A DNA stretch of 64,000 bases from Tsukamurella pseudospumae (GTDB taxonomy: Bacteria; Actinomycetota; Actinomycetes; Mycobacteriales; Mycobacteriaceae), in the NCBI RefSeq assembly GCF_001575205.1, contig NZ_LSRE01000012.1, positions 62,001 through 126,000 on the forward strand, read 5' to 3'. Each line of letters begins with the position of its first letter. Positions within the stretch are counted from its first letter, which is position 1. Below, in pieces: positions 34,839-44,595 of the stretch. A model generated the notes under the pieces. The model was not told where the DNA came from. It saw only the letters and a list, made by a program, of their open reading frames with translations, and did not search any database. The translations under genes and the position numbers were made by a program.

Positions 34839-35641
34839 GCCTCCGCCCGCTTCACGGCGACGATCTCGATCGCGGCCAGGTTGGCCTTGTGCCGGGTGAA
34901 CACCGTGCGCATCGCCAGGATGCGCTTGCGCGCCGCGCCGTCGCGCAGGACGTTGCCCACGAACCGCAGGGTCCGCACGACGCCCTCGTCGGCGATCACG
35001 CGCCGGGGCTCGAGCAGCGCCATCGGCGCGAACCGGACGACCTCGACGTCGAAGCCCGACCGGTCGAGCGTCGCCCGCCACTCGTCCTCGGTGAGCGGCC
35101 GCGCGTTCACCTTGATCGACCGGGCGAGGGCCTTGCGGATCTCGGTCTTGGTCTCGTCCGGCAGCGTGTCGGGGTGCAGCGCGAGCTCGTGGATCGCGTA
35201 GCGGCCGCCGGGGCGGAGTACGCGGTGCGCCTCGTCGGCGATCTCCTTCTTTCCGCGCTCGGTCTGCATCGTGAGCATCGCCTCGCCGATCACCACGTCG
35301 GCGCTGGCTGCGTCGAGGCCGGTGGCCTGAGCCTCCGCGACGACGACGCGGCCGCCGCTGCCCACCGCCGCGCCTGTCCAGTCCGCCGCGGCGGGGTCGG
35401 ATTCGACACCGATGTACGACGCGGGGGAGCGGCCCACGATCTCGGCGGCGGTCTTGCCCAGACCGGGAGCCAGCTCGACCACGTCGGCGCCCCGCAGGCT
35501 CGCGTCGGTGAGCAGGTCCTCGGTCATCTTCCGGCCGCCGGGCCGGAGCACCCGCTTGCCGAGGCGCGCGAGCAGCCAGTGCCCGGGCAGATCCTCGGTC
35601 CTGCGGGCGTGCAGCGGGAGTTCGTTGGTGGGTTCGGGCAT
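34835..35641 (-). CDS. SAM-dependent class I methyltransferase
   Basis: The 268-residue protein contains the SAM-binding motif I VVELAPGLGKTAAEI, motif II YIGVESDPAAA and the post-motif VLRPGGRYAIHELAL typical of ubiE/Methyltransf_11 enzymes. ATG 35641 is preceded by AGAGAGG at 7 bp; codons further upstream lie in the promoter with an IdeR-like box 43 bp away. The substrate is unknown. It leads a tightly overlapping operon with a cupin and a Cys-containing regulator. Confidence 0.88.
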   Translation of the reverse strand: MPEPTNELPLHARRTEDLPGHWLLARLGKRVLRPGGRKMTEDLLTDASLRGADVVELAPGLGKTAAEIVGRSPASYIGVESDPAAADWTGAAVGSGGRVVVAEAQATGLDAASADVVIGEAMLTMQTERGKKEIADEAHRVLRPGGRYAIHELALHPDTLPDETKTEIRKALARSIKVNARPLTEDEWRATLDRSGFDVEVVRFAPMALLEPRRVIADEGVVRTLRFVGNVLRDGAARKRILAMRTVFTRHKANLAAIEIVAVKRAEA

Positions 35642-35683
35642 CGCGCCGCCTCTCTCGGTATTTACCGGAGAGTATTGCATTAA

Positions 35684-35702
35684 ATAGGGGAGCCTTGCCA
35701 AT
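35684..35702. promoter_or_regulatory. IdeR/DtxR-like box upstream of the methyltransferase operon
   Basis: On the minus strand ATTGGCAAGGCTCCCCTAT agrees with the IdeR consensus at 12 of 19 positions and shares GGCAAGGCTC-CC with the box at 33810-33828. It sits in the promoter position. Confidence 0.5.
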
Positions 35703-35708
35703 ATCTTC

Positions 35709-36398
35709 TCAGCGGCGCCGGTCGATCTCGGCGACCACGGCGGTCTGCCCCCGGTTCACTGCGTGCTGCCTCGCGGTGACGCCGTCGCGGTCCGCGAGAC
35801 CGGGGCGCGCGCCCGCGTCGAGCACCAGGCGGACCGTCTCGACGTGGGCGTCGTCGCCGTTGCCGAGGATCACGGCCTCCAGCAGGCAGGTCCATCCCGA
35901 GCCGTTCACGTGGTCCACGTCCACGCCGGCGGCGATGAGCAGCTTCACGTTCTCGACGTGCCCGTGCTCGCAGGCCGGGATGAGCGCAGTCCCGCGGTAG
36001 CGGTTGAGGCTGCGCACATCTGCGCCGTGCCTCAGCGTCGACGCCAGGATCTCGGTCATCCCCTCCGCGCCCGCGTACAGGTACGCGGAGTCCTGGATGT
36101 CGTCCTTGGTGTTCGGGTCCGCGCCGGCATCGAGCAGGGCCAGTGCGATCTGCGTGTGCCCGGTTTTCGTCGCGGCGACCAGCGCCGTGCGGGCGCGGGT
36201 GATCCGGACCTCGAGGTCCGCGCCGGCGGCGATGGCCGCCCGAGTCGCGGCGAGGTCGCCCGTGGTCACGGCGCTCACGAGCGCCCGGGTCGCCTCCGGG
36301 CTCGGGGCGGGGCGCACCGTCGACGACGGTGCCGCGGGTTCCGGGGTGGCGCACCCGACGAGGAGCGCCGCCGCGCAGAACAGGCCGAGTCGCTTCAC
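35709..36398 (-). CDS. Ankyrin-repeat lipoprotein
   Basis: The 229-residue protein begins at GTG 36398 with a lipoprotein signal ending LLVGC, then a Pro/Ala/Ser linker and about five ankyrin repeats (for example TALVAATKTGHTQIALALLD, GTALIPACEHGHVENVKLLI, VNGSGWTCLLEAVILGNG). Ankyrin lipoproteins bind proteins outside the membrane; catalase-linked examples are known. The GTGA start overlaps the deaminase stop, so the two are one unit. The linker holds a perfect palindrome of the GCACCGTCG word (36314-36332). Confidence 0.88.
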   Translation of the reverse strand: MKRLGLFCAAALLVGCATPEPAAPSSTVRPAPSPEATRALVSAVTTGDLAATRAAIAAGADLEVRITRARTALVAATKTGHTQIALALLDAGADPNTKDDIQDSAYLYAGAEGMTEILASTLRHGADVRSLNRYRGTALIPACEHGHVENVKLLIAAGVDVDHVNGSGWTCLLEAVILGNGDDAHVETVRLVLDAGARPGLADRDGVTARQHAVNRGQTAVVAEIDRRR

Positions 36399-36886
36399 GA
36401 TTCGATCCCGGCGGACCGGGCGTGCAGCGCGCGCAGTTCGGCGGCGAGGGACGGCTCCGGGCCGGCGACGGGGACGCCCGGCGCGACCGCGCCGATGGGC
36501 AGCGGCGCGACGGGCGCGGGCGGCACGCCCCATTCCGCCTGCCAGCCGACCAACTGCTCGGTGCTCCCCGCGTAGACGATGCGACCGAGCCCCACCCAGG
36601 CGTGCGCGGCGCTGCACATCGCGCAGTGCTCGCCGGAGGTGTAGGTGACGGCGTCCGCGCGTTCCACGGGCGTGAGGTGCTCTGCGGCCCAGCGGGCGAT
36701 CTCGAACTCGGGGTGCCGCGTGGCGTCCCCGCCGGCCACCCGGTTGCGATCCTCGAAGACGATCTCGCCGCCGTAGGTCAGCACCGAGCCGAAGGGCTCG
36801 TCGCCGTCGTCGAGGGCGGCGCGGGCGAGGTCGACGCAACGTCGCAGATGGGGGAGATCCTCTGGGAGCGGGGCAGTGTGGGACAT
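36395..36886 (-). CDS. Nucleoside deaminase-like protein (CDA fold)
   Basis: The 163-residue protein resembles guanine/cytosine deaminases: GDEPFGSVLTYGGEIVFEDR, a zinc-site HPE (TRHPEFEIARWA, His and catalytic Glu) and YTSGEHCAMCSAAHAW with the two Cys ligands. The usual PCxxC is HCxxC here. It deaminates a purine or pyrimidine base, or a tRNA-like substrate. It starts at ATG 36886 with a weak ribosome-binding site and overlaps the ankyrin lipoprotein gene, a combination whose purpose is unclear. Confidence 0.85.
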   Translation of the reverse strand: MSHTAPLPEDLPHLRRCVDLARAALDDGDEPFGSVLTYGGEIVFEDRNRVAGGDATRHPEFEIARWAAEHLTPVERADAVTYTSGEHCAMCSAAHAWVGLGRIVYAGSTEQLVGWQAEWGVPPAPVAPLPIGAVAPGVPVAGPEPSLAAELRALHARSAGIES

Positions 36887-36915
36887 GGCTTCGACCGTAG
36901 TCCGAGATGCCGGTC

Positions 36916-36947
36916 TTGACCCTCCCCTCGGGGGGAGAGCCCATACT
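36916..36947 (+). promoter_or_regulatory. MerR-type promoter with long spacer and central dyad
   Basis: TTGACC (36916-36921) and CATACT (36942-36947) flank a spacer of about 20 bp that contains CTCCCC-TCGG-GGGGAG (36922-36937). The overlong spacer with an internal dyad is typical of MerR-activated promoters. GTG 36954 follows 6 nt later, so the transcript is probably leaderless. Confidence 0.75.
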
Positions 36948-36953
36948 CGACCC

Positions 36954-37778
36954 GTGACCACATCGGGCCTCATGTCGATCGGGATGTTCTCGCGCGCAAC
37001 GTTGCTCTCCGTCAAGCAGTTGCGGCGCTACCACGAGCAGGGCGTGCTGGTGCCCGCCGCGATCGACCCAGCGACGGGGTACCGGCACTACGACGCCGCG
37101 CGGGTGCACGACGCCGCGGTGCTCACCCGGCTGCGTGACCTGGAGTTACCGCTCGTGGCCGTGGCCCGGGTGCTGGAGGCGCGCGACCCGGACATCACCC
37201 GCGAGGTCCTCACGGAGCACGAGGCGACGCTACGGGCGCGCCGCGCCGACCTGGAGCGCGCCATCGTCGCGCTGCAGGACGCGACGGCCCCGGTCGCGCA
37301 CACCCCGACGCATCTCCGCGGGTTCGACGCGATCGACGTCCTGGAGATCGCTGCGGAGGTCGAGCACACGCGGCTCCCCGAGTTCCTCGACGCCGCCTAC
37401 ACCGAGTTGGAGGCGTGCGCGGCCGCCGCGGGCCTGACGGTGACAGGGCCCTCGCTCGCCGAGTACCCGTCGCAGGTCGGCGAGGTCGAGCACGTGTCGG
37501 CGATGATCCCCGTCTCGGGCCCCGGTTCCGTGACGGGGCGGGTGAGCAACCGGCGGCTGGGCCGCGCGCTGTGCGCCGTCGCCGTGCACCACGGTTCGTA
37601 CGAGCGGTTCGACGAGACCTACGGCCAGCTCGGCGCCTGGGTCGCCCGCAACGCGACCGACGCGCGCGGGGCGATCATCGAGCGCTACCTCGTGGACCCC
37701 TGCGCCGCCGCGGACCCCGCGGACCTGCGCACCGAGATCTGGTGGCCGGTCCTGGCCACCGCGACGAAGGAGAAATGA
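36954..37778 (+). CDS. MerR-family regulator with effector-binding domain
   Basis: The 274-residue protein has a MerR helix-turn-helix (SIGMFSRATLLSVKQLRRYH, EQGVLVPAAIDPATGYRHYD), a coiled coil (about 75-115) and a GyrI/BmrR-like ligand domain (CAVAVHHGSYERFDETYGQL). It likely activates its own operon with the VOC gene in response to a drug or lipophilic cation. GTG 36954 lies just downstream of a MerR-type promoter, with no ribosome-binding site. It ends one base before the VOC gene. Confidence 0.92.
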   Translation: MTTSGLMSIGMFSRATLLSVKQLRRYHEQGVLVPAAIDPATGYRHYDAARVHDAAVLTRLRDLELPLVAVARVLEARDPDITREVLTEHEATLRARRADLERAIVALQDATAPVAHTPTHLRGFDAIDVLEIAAEVEHTRLPEFLDAAYTELEACAAAAGLTVTGPSLAEYPSQVGEVEHVSAMIPVSGPGSVTGRVSNRRLGRALCAVAVHHGSYERFDETYGQLGAWVARNATDARGAIIERYLVDPCAAADPADLRTEIWWPVLATATKEK

Positions 37779-37779
37779 C

Positions 37780-38133
37780 ATGGCCCTGACCGTGCAGATG
37801 ATCAACCTCGACTGTGCCGATGTCGCCGGGCAGGCGGCGTTCTGGTCGCAGGCGCTCGGAGTGCCCGTGGACGAGAACGACGGCAACGCCTTCATGCGCA
37901 CCGTCGGATATCAGAATCCCGTGCTGCCGCGGATGATGTTCCTCGCGGTGCCCGAGGGCAAGACGGTCAAGAACCGCATGCACCTGGACCTGCACGCCGA
38001 CGACCGGGCCGCCGAGGTCGCCCGGGTCCTGGCGCTGGGCGCGACTCACCTGCGCGACCACGACGAGTGGGGCGTGCAGTGGACCGTGCTGACGGATCCG
38101 GAGGGCAACGAATTCTGCATCGCCCAGGGGTGA
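37780..38133 (+). CDS. VOC/glyoxalase-like protein
   Basis: The 117-residue protein is of the vicinal-oxygen-chelate family (MALTVQMINLDCADVAGQAA, MHLDLHADDRAAEVARVLAL, TDPEGNEFCIAQG at the C-terminus). Such small proteins act in resistance by binding drugs or as dioxygenase/glyoxalase-like enzymes. It shares its transcript with the MerR regulator. It ends one base before the convergent irtB gene. Confidence 0.9.
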   Translation: MALTVQMINLDCADVAGQAAFWSQALGVPVDENDGNAFMRTVGYQNPVLPRMMFLAVPEGKTVKNRMHLDLHADDRAAEVARVLALGATHLRDHDEWGVQWTVLTDPEGNEFCIAQG

Positions 38134-38134
38134 T

Positions 38135-39874
38135 TCAGTGCGCGTCGGTGAGCCGCCATGCCGCTGCGGAGTCCTGAGCGCGCCAGAACCGCGCGAACGG
38201 TCCGTCGGCGGCGAGCAACTCGTCCGGTGTTCCGGACTCGACGATCCGTCCGTCGTCGAGCACGATCACGCGGTCGGCCCGCCGGATCCCCGCCCGACGG
38301 TGCGCCACGATCACCCGGGTCCGGGCGGTCGCGTCCGCGGACAGCGCGTCGACGACAGCGCGTTCGTTGACGTTGTCGAGCGCGCTCGTCGCCTCGTCGA
38401 TGAGCAGGATCGGGGCGGGCTTGAGCAAAGCGCGGGCGATGCTCACCCGCTGGCGTTCGCCGCCCGACAGCGCGCTCCCGGCCTCGCCGACGCGCGCGTC
38501 GAGGCCGCCGGGGATCCGTTCGACCAGCTCGTCGACGCGGGCGAGCGCCGTGGCCGCCGCGACGCGCTCCTGCGATGCCTCGGGGTCACCGGCACGGACG
38601 TTCTCGGCGACGGTGCCCGCCACCAGATGGGGTTGTTGGAAGACCACGCTGGTGAGCGCCCGACGTGAGGTGAGATCGAGGTCCGCGACATCGGCACCGT
38701 CGACCAGGATCCGGCCGGACACCGGTTCGAACAGTCCGGCGAGGAGGCCGAGGATCGTGCTCTTGCCCGAGCCTGAAGCCCCGATGATCGCGGTGGTCGA
38801 GCCCGCCTCGAGCACGAGGTCCAGGTCGCTGAGCACCGGGTGCTCGGGATCGTCGTAATGGAAGGTGACACCTCGGAACTCGATGCGGGGCGCACCGTCG
38901 ATCGTGCGGGTCGCGGCGCCCGACGGTGCGATGGGACCGTCCAGTACCGCCTTGATCCGGCGCATGGTCAGGCGGGTCGTCTCCAGGCCACCCGAGAGGA
39001 GGCCCAGCGTGGTGAAGGGCTCGAGGTAGCGCACCGCCACCACGATGAGGGCGACGGCCGCGGGTGCGGTGAGATCGCCGCGCAGGGTGAGAGCGGCGGT
39101 GGTGCCCGCGAGAGCGAAGAGCGCGATCTGCCCGGCGATGCCGAAGACGATCTGCCCGGGTACCTGGAGGAGGAGCAGCCGCATGGTCGCGCCGTGCTGG
39201 CGGAGCAGCGCCTCGCCGGCGAGGCTGCGCTCCGGTTCGACCCGACGGGAGACACGCAGCGCCTGTTGGGTCCGCGCGAACTCGACGACCCGCTCGCCGA
39301 GCAGCGCGTTCGCCTCGTCGGCGACATGGTCGGCCCGACGGCTGATCGCGCCGCCCGCCCACAGTGCGCCGAGCAGCAGCGGCACTCCGGCCAGGGCGAC
39401 CAGGCCGAGTTGCCATGCGATCGGGAACAGCGCCAGGCCGATCGCGACGGGCAGGAGCAGTGCCGTGAGCAGCGGTAGCACCAGGTAGATGACGAGGCCG
39501 ACCAGATCGGGTCCGGTCGCCGCGATCGCCTGTCGGGCCGTGGCGACGTTGTCCGTGCCGAACCAGGTGAGGCGGATCCGCGAGAGGCGTTCGGCGACGG
39601 CGTGTTGCGCGCTGTTCAGTGTGTCGAAGCCGAGCTCGTAGGCGGCGCGAGAGGTCGCGGCGTCGATGATCCAGCCGAGGACGGCGGCCGCGGTGAGCGC
39701 GCCGAGCCACCCGAGGGCATCGGAGTTCCGGCCCTCGAAGAGGGCCGTGAGCAGCGGGATCAGCAGCACCACCCCGGCGGCACGAGCGGCGACCGAGACG
39801 ATCGCGAGCACCAGGAAGCGCACCACGAGCGGACGGCGGTCGCGGGGGAGGAGGGCGAGCAGTGTGCGGATCAT
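38135..39874 (-). CDS. irtB: Iron-siderophore ABC transporter subunit IrtB
   Basis: The 579-residue type IV ABC half-transporter has six transmembrane helices and a nucleotide-binding domain with Walker A (GASGSGKST), signature (LSGGERQR), Walker B ([12 protein letters not shown]) and H-loop. Length equals mycobacterial IrtB. It pairs with IrtA to import Fe-carboxymycobactin-type siderophores. It overlaps irtA by ATGA, and the strong IdeR box at 42602-42620 should control both. It ends against the convergent VOC gene. Confidence 0.93.
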   Translation of the reverse strand: MIRTLLALLPRDRRPLVVRFLVLAIVSVAARAAGVVLLIPLLTALFEGRNSDALGWLGALTAAAVLGWIIDAATSRAAYELGFDTLNSAQHAVAERLSRIRLTWFGTDNVATARQAIAATGPDLVGLVIYLVLPLLTALLLPVAIGLALFPIAWQLGLVALAGVPLLLGALWAGGAISRRADHVADEANALLGERVVEFARTQQALRVSRRVEPERSLAGEALLRQHGATMRLLLLQVPGQIVFGIAGQIALFALAGTTAALTLRGDLTAPAAVALIVVAVRYLEPFTTLGLLSGGLETTRLTMRRIKAVLDGPIAPSGAATRTIDGAPRIEFRGVTFHYDDPEHPVLSDLDLVLEAGSTTAIIGASGSGKSTILGLLAGLFEPVSGRILVDGADVADLDLTSRRALTSVVFQQPHLVAGTVAENVRAGDPEASQERVAAATALARVDELVERIPGGLDARVGEAGSALSGGERQRVSIARALLKPAPILLIDEATSALDNVNERAVVDALSADATARTRVIVAHRRAGIRRADRVIVLDDGRIVESGTPDELLAADGPFARFWRAQDSAAAWRLTDAH

Positions 39875-42540
39875 CGGGTCTCTCCCATCGACGGTGCCGC
39901 GGGTCGCGCCGCGTCCCAGAGCGAGCGGTAGGCGCCGCCCGCGGCGAGCAGATCGTCGTGCGTGCCGCTCTCGACGATCCGGCCCCCGTCGAGCACGACG
40001 ATCGCGTCGGCGTCGACGACGGTGTGCAGGCGGTGCGCGATGACGAGCACCGTGCGGCCCGCGGCGAGTCGGCTCAGCGACTCCTGTACGAGGTACTCGG
40101 ATTCGGGGTCGGCGAACGCCGTCGCCTCGTCGAGTACGAGGACCGGGGCGTCGGCGAGGATCGCCCGGGCGATCGTGAGGCGTTGTCGCTCACCGCCGGA
40201 CAGCGCGGGATCCCGTCCGAGCGGGGTGTCGTAGCCCTGGGGCATGCGCAGGATCCGCTCGTGGATGTTCGCCGCGCGGGCCGCCTCCTCGATGCGCTGC
40301 TGCGTGGCGTCGGGAACCGCCAACGCGATGTTCTCGGCGACCGTTCCCACCACGAGCTGGGTCTGCTGCAGCACGAATCCGAGGCGGGCGTACAGCTCGT
40401 CGGCCGGCATGGTCGCGATGTCGCGGCCGCCGACGGTGATCGTGCCGGCGTCGACGTCGTGGAACCGGGCGAGCAGAGCAGCGAGCGTCGACTTGCCCGA
40501 GCCCGAGGGCCCGACCAGCGCGGTCACCGTGCCCGGCGCCAGACTCATCGAGATGTCGTGCAGCACCGGCACGTCCGGTCGGTATCCGAAGGTCACGCCC
40601 CGGACCTCCACCGCGCCGGGCGCGGCCGTCACGGCACCGTCGTCCGACGGTGCGCGGGTCGCCAGCTCCGGCTCGTCGAGGACCGTCTGCAGGTCGCGGG
40701 CCGCGATCATGCCCGCACGCAGCCCGCTGAGGCCGTAGCCGATCCCCAGCAGGCGGACCCCGAAGGTCGCGCCGAGGAGCAGGAAGGGCAGCAGGTCGAC
40801 GGGCCGGGTCCAGCCCTGGATGACGAAGAGTGTTCCGGCGGTGGCGATCACCCACAGGAACGTGGTCGGCCGCGTCACGATGTCCATGACGGTCTTGGTG
40901 CGCACGAAGGGGCGCTGCCAGCCGGAGAGGAAATCGATGTAGCCGTCCAGGTTCCGCTGGAAGCCGGAGGCGAGCACGCCGCCGAACACCCGGATCACGG
41001 GTTGTGCGTCGAGGTAGGCGCCGGCCTCGCCGCCCATCCTGTCGACCCAGGCCTGATGCTGCGGGATCTGCGCCGACGAAGCGATCACCATGCGGTACAT
41101 GGTGATCACGTACCCGAGGACCGGCAGGAGGAGGAACAGGGCGATGCCCCAGTCCACCGTGAACAGGTAGACCAGCACGGCGATGGGCGCGACGACCGCC
41201 GAGACGGCGTCGAGCGTCGCGTGCGTGACGAGGTAGTGCAGGGCGAGCGTGTTGTCCTGGATCAGCGTCTTGACACCGCCGGAGCTCCGCGCGGAGAACC
41301 AACCCAGCGGCAGCCGCGCCAACTTGCCGAGCAGGCTGCCGCGCAGGTCCCGCGAGAAGCGCGCGTCGACGGCGTGCAGCCACAGCATGAGTGCCGATTC
41401 GAGGAGAGTGCCGACGCCCAGCAGCACGATCGCCAGCACGCCGACCGACCACAGGTCCGACGCGGGTGCGCCGTCCAACAGTCGGCGGCCCAGCTCGATG
41501 AGCAGCAGGTAGGGCGCGAACTGCAGCAGCGTCACGACGGCCTGCGCCGCCCCGGCCAGGATCAGCGTGCGCTTGAGCGGTGCGAGCAGTCGTCCCGCGC
41601 CGGCCGCGCGCCAGCGGCCCTGCGGGGGAGTGGTTTTCGACGGTGCCCCGCGCTCCGGCTCAGGACGGGCGGCGGCACCGTCGGCCCCGGTGGCCGGCGC
41701 CGGCATCCCGGGCCCGGGGGCGGCGCCGTCGGGCCCGGCCGGTGATGCCGTGCCGTCGGGCACGGCGGGTGCTGCGGCACCGTCGGACTCGGGAGTCTCG
41801 GGGGCGCGCTCCTTGCCCATGGCCTTGCCCTGCGACCAGTAGGCGAGGGCGTGCGTCTCGGAGCGCGGGAAGCCGAACTCCTTGAGTCGCGCGCGAATGA
41901 GCTTGAGCGAGTTCTGCTCCGGTCCCGCCCACGCGTACCAGTTCGACCAGTCGCGCGCCTCGAGGGCGTCGGCGAGCGAGTGCGTTCCCGCGCGGTGCAC
42001 CCAGTGCACCCGGAGCCGGGGGTGCGCGCCCAACGGCAGCTCGCGGTCGGCGGGCTCGTGCTCCTCCAGATAGACCTCGACGGGGATCTCGGGCGGCATC
42101 GCGGCGATGATCGTGTTGATGGCGGGAACCGATGCCGAGTCGCCGATCAGCAGGTAGCCGGCGGGCGGATTCTCCTCCGGGATCTCGAGCGGTACCGAGC
42201 TCATGTAGTTCACGGCCAGCTCGTCGCCGGGCTGCGCGGCGCGCGCCCAGTTCGACGCGGGGCCCGCCGGCTCGTGCAGCACGAAGTCGAGGGCGAACCG
42301 GCCGGAGGCGGCGTCGACCTCGGAGAAGGTGTACGCGCGCTGGAACTCCTTGCCCGAGTCGTCGGGGAACCAGCAGCGGATCCAGGACGTGGGTCCGTCC
42401 GAGACGACGTCGAAGAGCGTGTCGGAGTGGAACCGGATCCGGATGCAGTGCGCGGTGCGCTGCTCCTTGTCCACCACCGTGATCGCGTAGTCCTGCGCGC
42501 CGAACGCCCGCATGACCGCCCCACTGAACCCGCGTGCCAT
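39871..42540 (-). CDS. irtA: Iron-siderophore ABC transporter IrtA with siderophore-interaction domain
   Basis: The 889-residue protein has an N-terminal FAD-binding siderophore-interacting domain (about 1-255; [60 protein letters not shown]). A low-complexity linker follows (about 258-315), then an ABC half-transporter with Walker [10 protein letters not shown] and signature LSGGERQR. This matches IrtA, which reduces ferric siderophore during import. The linker, rich in DGA, is partly encoded by GCACCGTCG-type words. ATG 42540 has GGAGGG 7 bp upstream. Confidence 0.95.
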   Translation of the reverse strand: MARGFSGAVMRAFGAQDYAITVVDKEQRTAHCIRIRFHSDTLFDVVSDGPTSWIRCWFPDDSGKEFQRAYTFSEVDAASGRFALDFVLHEPAGPASNWARAAQPGDELAVNYMSSVPLEIPEENPPAGYLLIGDSASVPAINTIIAAMPPEIPVEVYLEEHEPADRELPLGAHPRLRVHWVHRAGTHSLADALEARDWSNWYAWAGPEQNSLKLIRARLKEFGFPRSETHALAYWSQGKAMGKERAPETPESDGAAAPAVPDGTASPAGPDGAAPGPGMPAPATGADGAAARPEPERGAPSKTTPPQGRWRAAGAGRLLAPLKRTLILAGAAQAVVTLLQFAPYLLLIELGRRLLDGAPASDLWSVGVLAIVLLGVGTLLESALMLWLHAVDARFSRDLRGSLLGKLARLPLGWFSARSSGGVKTLIQDNTLALHYLVTHATLDAVSAVVAPIAVLVYLFTVDWGIALFLLLPVLGYVITMYRMVIASSAQIPQHQAWVDRMGGEAGAYLDAQPVIRVFGGVLASGFQRNLDGYIDFLSGWQRPFVRTKTVMDIVTRPTTFLWVIATAGTLFVIQGWTRPVDLLPFLLLGATFGVRLLGIGYGLSGLRAGMIAARDLQTVLDEPELATRAPSDDGAVTAAPGAVEVRGVTFGYRPDVPVLHDISMSLAPGTVTALVGPSGSGKSTLAALLARFHDVDAGTITVGGRDIATMPADELYARLGFVLQQTQLVVGTVAENIALAVPDATQQRIEEAARAANIHERILRMPQGYDTPLGRDPALSGGERQRLTIARAILADAPVLVLDEATAFADPESEYLVQESLSRLAAGRTVLVIAHRLHTVVDADAIVVLDGGRIVESGTHDDLLAAGGAYRSLWDAARPAAPSMGETR

Positions 42541-42601
42541 CTCGCCGCCCTCCCGCCACGCGCCCGGGCGCGGGTGCGTCGGGGCGTCGAGGCCATCGGC
42601 T

Positions 42602-42620
42602 AGAGGTTAGCCTAAGCTCG
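42602..42620. promoter_or_regulatory. IdeR box upstream of irtAB
   Basis: On the minus strand CGAGCTTAGGCTAACCTCT agrees with TTAGGTTAGGCTAACCTAA at 14 of 19 positions, including the whole core TTAGGCTAACCT. It lies 62 bp before irtA. Confidence 0.85.
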
Positions 42621-42636
42621 GTTCTTCGTCGACGGC

Positions 42637-44505
42637 TCAGGCCGCCTGATCGGCGAACTGGGTGCGGTAGAGCTCCGCGTACCGCCCGCCCTGCGCGAGC
42701 AGGGTCTCGTGCGTTCCCCGTTCGACGATGCGCCCGGCCTCCAGCACCAGGATCTCGTCGGCGGCGCGGATCGTGGACAACCGGTGCGCGATCACCAGCG
42801 ATGTCCGGTCGGCCAGGGCCTCGCCGAGCGCCGCCTGTACCGCCGCCTCCGAGGTCGAATCGAGGTGCGCGGTGGCCTCGTCGAGGATCACGACCGAGGG
42901 CTGCGCGAGGAGCAGGCGCGCGATGGTCAGCCGCTGCCGCTCGCCCCCGGAGAGTCGGTAGCCCCGCTCACCGACGACGGTGTCGAGCCCGTCGGGCAGG
43001 TGCTCGACGAGGTCGTCGAGCCGGGCGCGGCGGAGCGCGTCGTGGACCTCGGCGTCGGACGCGTCCGGGTTCGCGAGCAGCAGGTTCGCTCGGATGCTGT
43101 CGTGGAACAGGTGCCCGTCCTGCGTCACGAGGCCGACGGTGCCGTGCAGGCTCCGGGCGGTGATGTCGCGCAGGTCGGTGCCGTTCAGCGTGATCGCCCC
43201 GCGATCCGGGTCGTACAGCCGGGTCGCGAGCTGCGCGATCGTCGACTTGCCGGCGCCCGAGCTGCCCACCAGCGCGACCATGGAACCCGGTGCGGCTGTG
43301 AAGGACACGTCGTGCAGCACCGTCTCGCCGCCGCGGGTGTCCAGCTGCGCGACCTCCTCCAGTGAGGCGAGCGAGACCTTGTCGGCCGACGGGTACGCGA
43401 AGTCGACGTTCTCGAAGCGCAGTCGGGTGGGGCCCTTGCCGACGGTGTGCGCATCCGGGGCGTCGCGGACCATGGGTTCGAGGTCGAGCACCTCGAAGAC
43501 GCGCTCGAAGGAGACCAGAGCGGTCATCACTTCGACCCGGGCGTTGGCGAGCGCGGTGAGCGGAACGTACAGACGGGTGAGGAGCAGTGCGAGCGCGACC
43601 ACGGCGCCGGCCTGCAGCTCGCCGCGGAGGGCGTAGAAGCCGCCGAGGCCGTAGACGAGGGCCAGCGCGAGGGAGCTGACCAGCGTCAGCATGGTCACGA
43701 AGGTCATCCGAGCCATCGCGGTGCGGACGCCGATGTCGCGGACGGCCGCGGCACGCCAGGCGAACTCGTGCGATTCGATCTCGGGCCGGCCGTACAGCTT
43801 GACGAGGGTGGCGCCGGGCGCGGAGAAGCGCTCGGTCATCTGGTCGCTCATGGACGCGTTGTGCCGGGCCGCGCGCCGCGACATGGCCGCGATCCGCACG
43901 CCCATGCTGCGCGACGGGACGATGAACACCGGCAGGAGCACGAGCGCGAGGAGCGTGATCTGCCACGAGATGCTGAGCATGACGCCGAGCGTCAGCGCGA
44001 GCGTGACGATGTTGGTGACGACGCCGGCCAGGGTGTCCGAGAATGCGCGTTGCGCGCCCAGCACGTCGTTGTTGAGCCGGCTCACCAGGGCGCCGGTGCG
44101 GGTGCGGGTGAAGAAGGCCACGGGCATCGTCTGGACGTGGTCGAAGACGGCGGTCCGCAGCTGGTCGATCAGGCCCTCCCCGATGCGGCTCGAGAACCAG
44201 CGGGAGAGCAGGTCCACGCCGGCACCCACGAGGGCGATCACCGCGATGAGGATCGCGAGCTCGACGACGGTGCTGGTCGGTCCGCCGCCCACGATCCGGT
44301 CGACGACCTTGCCCGCGAGCAGCGGCGTCGCCACCGCCAGGAGCGCCGAGACGATCGAGAGAAGGAGGAACCACGTGAGCCGCCAGCGGTGCGGTCGGGC
44401 GAACGGGCCCATCCGCCGCAATGTCTCGCTCGGACGCCTCGACGGTGCATCGAGCGACCGGTTCCCCTGATACAGCGTGCTCCACGCGACCGATTCCATG
44501 CTCAT
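42637..44505 (-). CDS. ABC exporter half-transporter (type IV, multidrug/lipid)
   Basis: The 622-residue protein has a six-helix transmembrane domain (WRLTWFLLLSIVSALLAVAT and others) and a nucleotide-binding domain with [17 protein letters not shown] and VVILDEATAHLD. It resembles MsbA-like exporters rather than IrtAB. It is transcribed just upstream of irtA, but the IdeR box lies between them, so irtAB has its own promoter. ATG 44505 and ATG 44499 are both possible, and neither has a good ribosome-binding site. The substrate is unknown. Confidence 0.9.
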   Translation of the reverse strand: MSMESVAWSTLYQGNRSLDAPSRRPSETLRRMGPFARPHRWRLTWFLLLSIVSALLAVATPLLAGKVVDRIVGGGPTSTVVELAILIAVIALVGAGVDLLSRWFSSRIGEGLIDQLRTAVFDHVQTMPVAFFTRTRTGALVSRLNNDVLGAQRAFSDTLAGVVTNIVTLALTLGVMLSISWQITLLALVLLPVFIVPSRSMGVRIAAMSRRAARHNASMSDQMTERFSAPGATLVKLYGRPEIESHEFAWRAAAVRDIGVRTAMARMTFVTMLTLVSSLALALVYGLGGFYALRGELQAGAVVALALLLTRLYVPLTALANARVEVMTALVSFERVFEVLDLEPMVRDAPDAHTVGKGPTRLRFENVDFAYPSADKVSLASLEEVAQLDTRGGETVLHDVSFTAAPGSMVALVGSSGAGKSTIAQLATRLYDPDRGAITLNGTDLRDITARSLHGTVGLVTQDGHLFHDSIRANLLLANPDASDAEVHDALRRARLDDLVEHLPDGLDTVVGERGYRLSGGERQRLTIARLLLAQPSVVILDEATAHLDSTSEAAVQAALGEALADRTSLVIAHRLSTIRAADEILVLEAGRIVERGTHETLLAQGGRYAELYRTQFADQAA

Positions 44506-44595
44506 GCATGCAAGGCTAGGACCTCAAGTTACCTTCATGTCCACCCCTTTTCGCTCCCCGCGAAATCGGGCGAGGTCGCGCGTCACACTGATCGG

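Noticed and set aside
44510-44560. IdeR box in front of the ABC exporter at 42637-44505
   Set aside because: GAGGTCCTAGCCTTG has only a loose resemblance and lacks the central dyad, so I do not call it.
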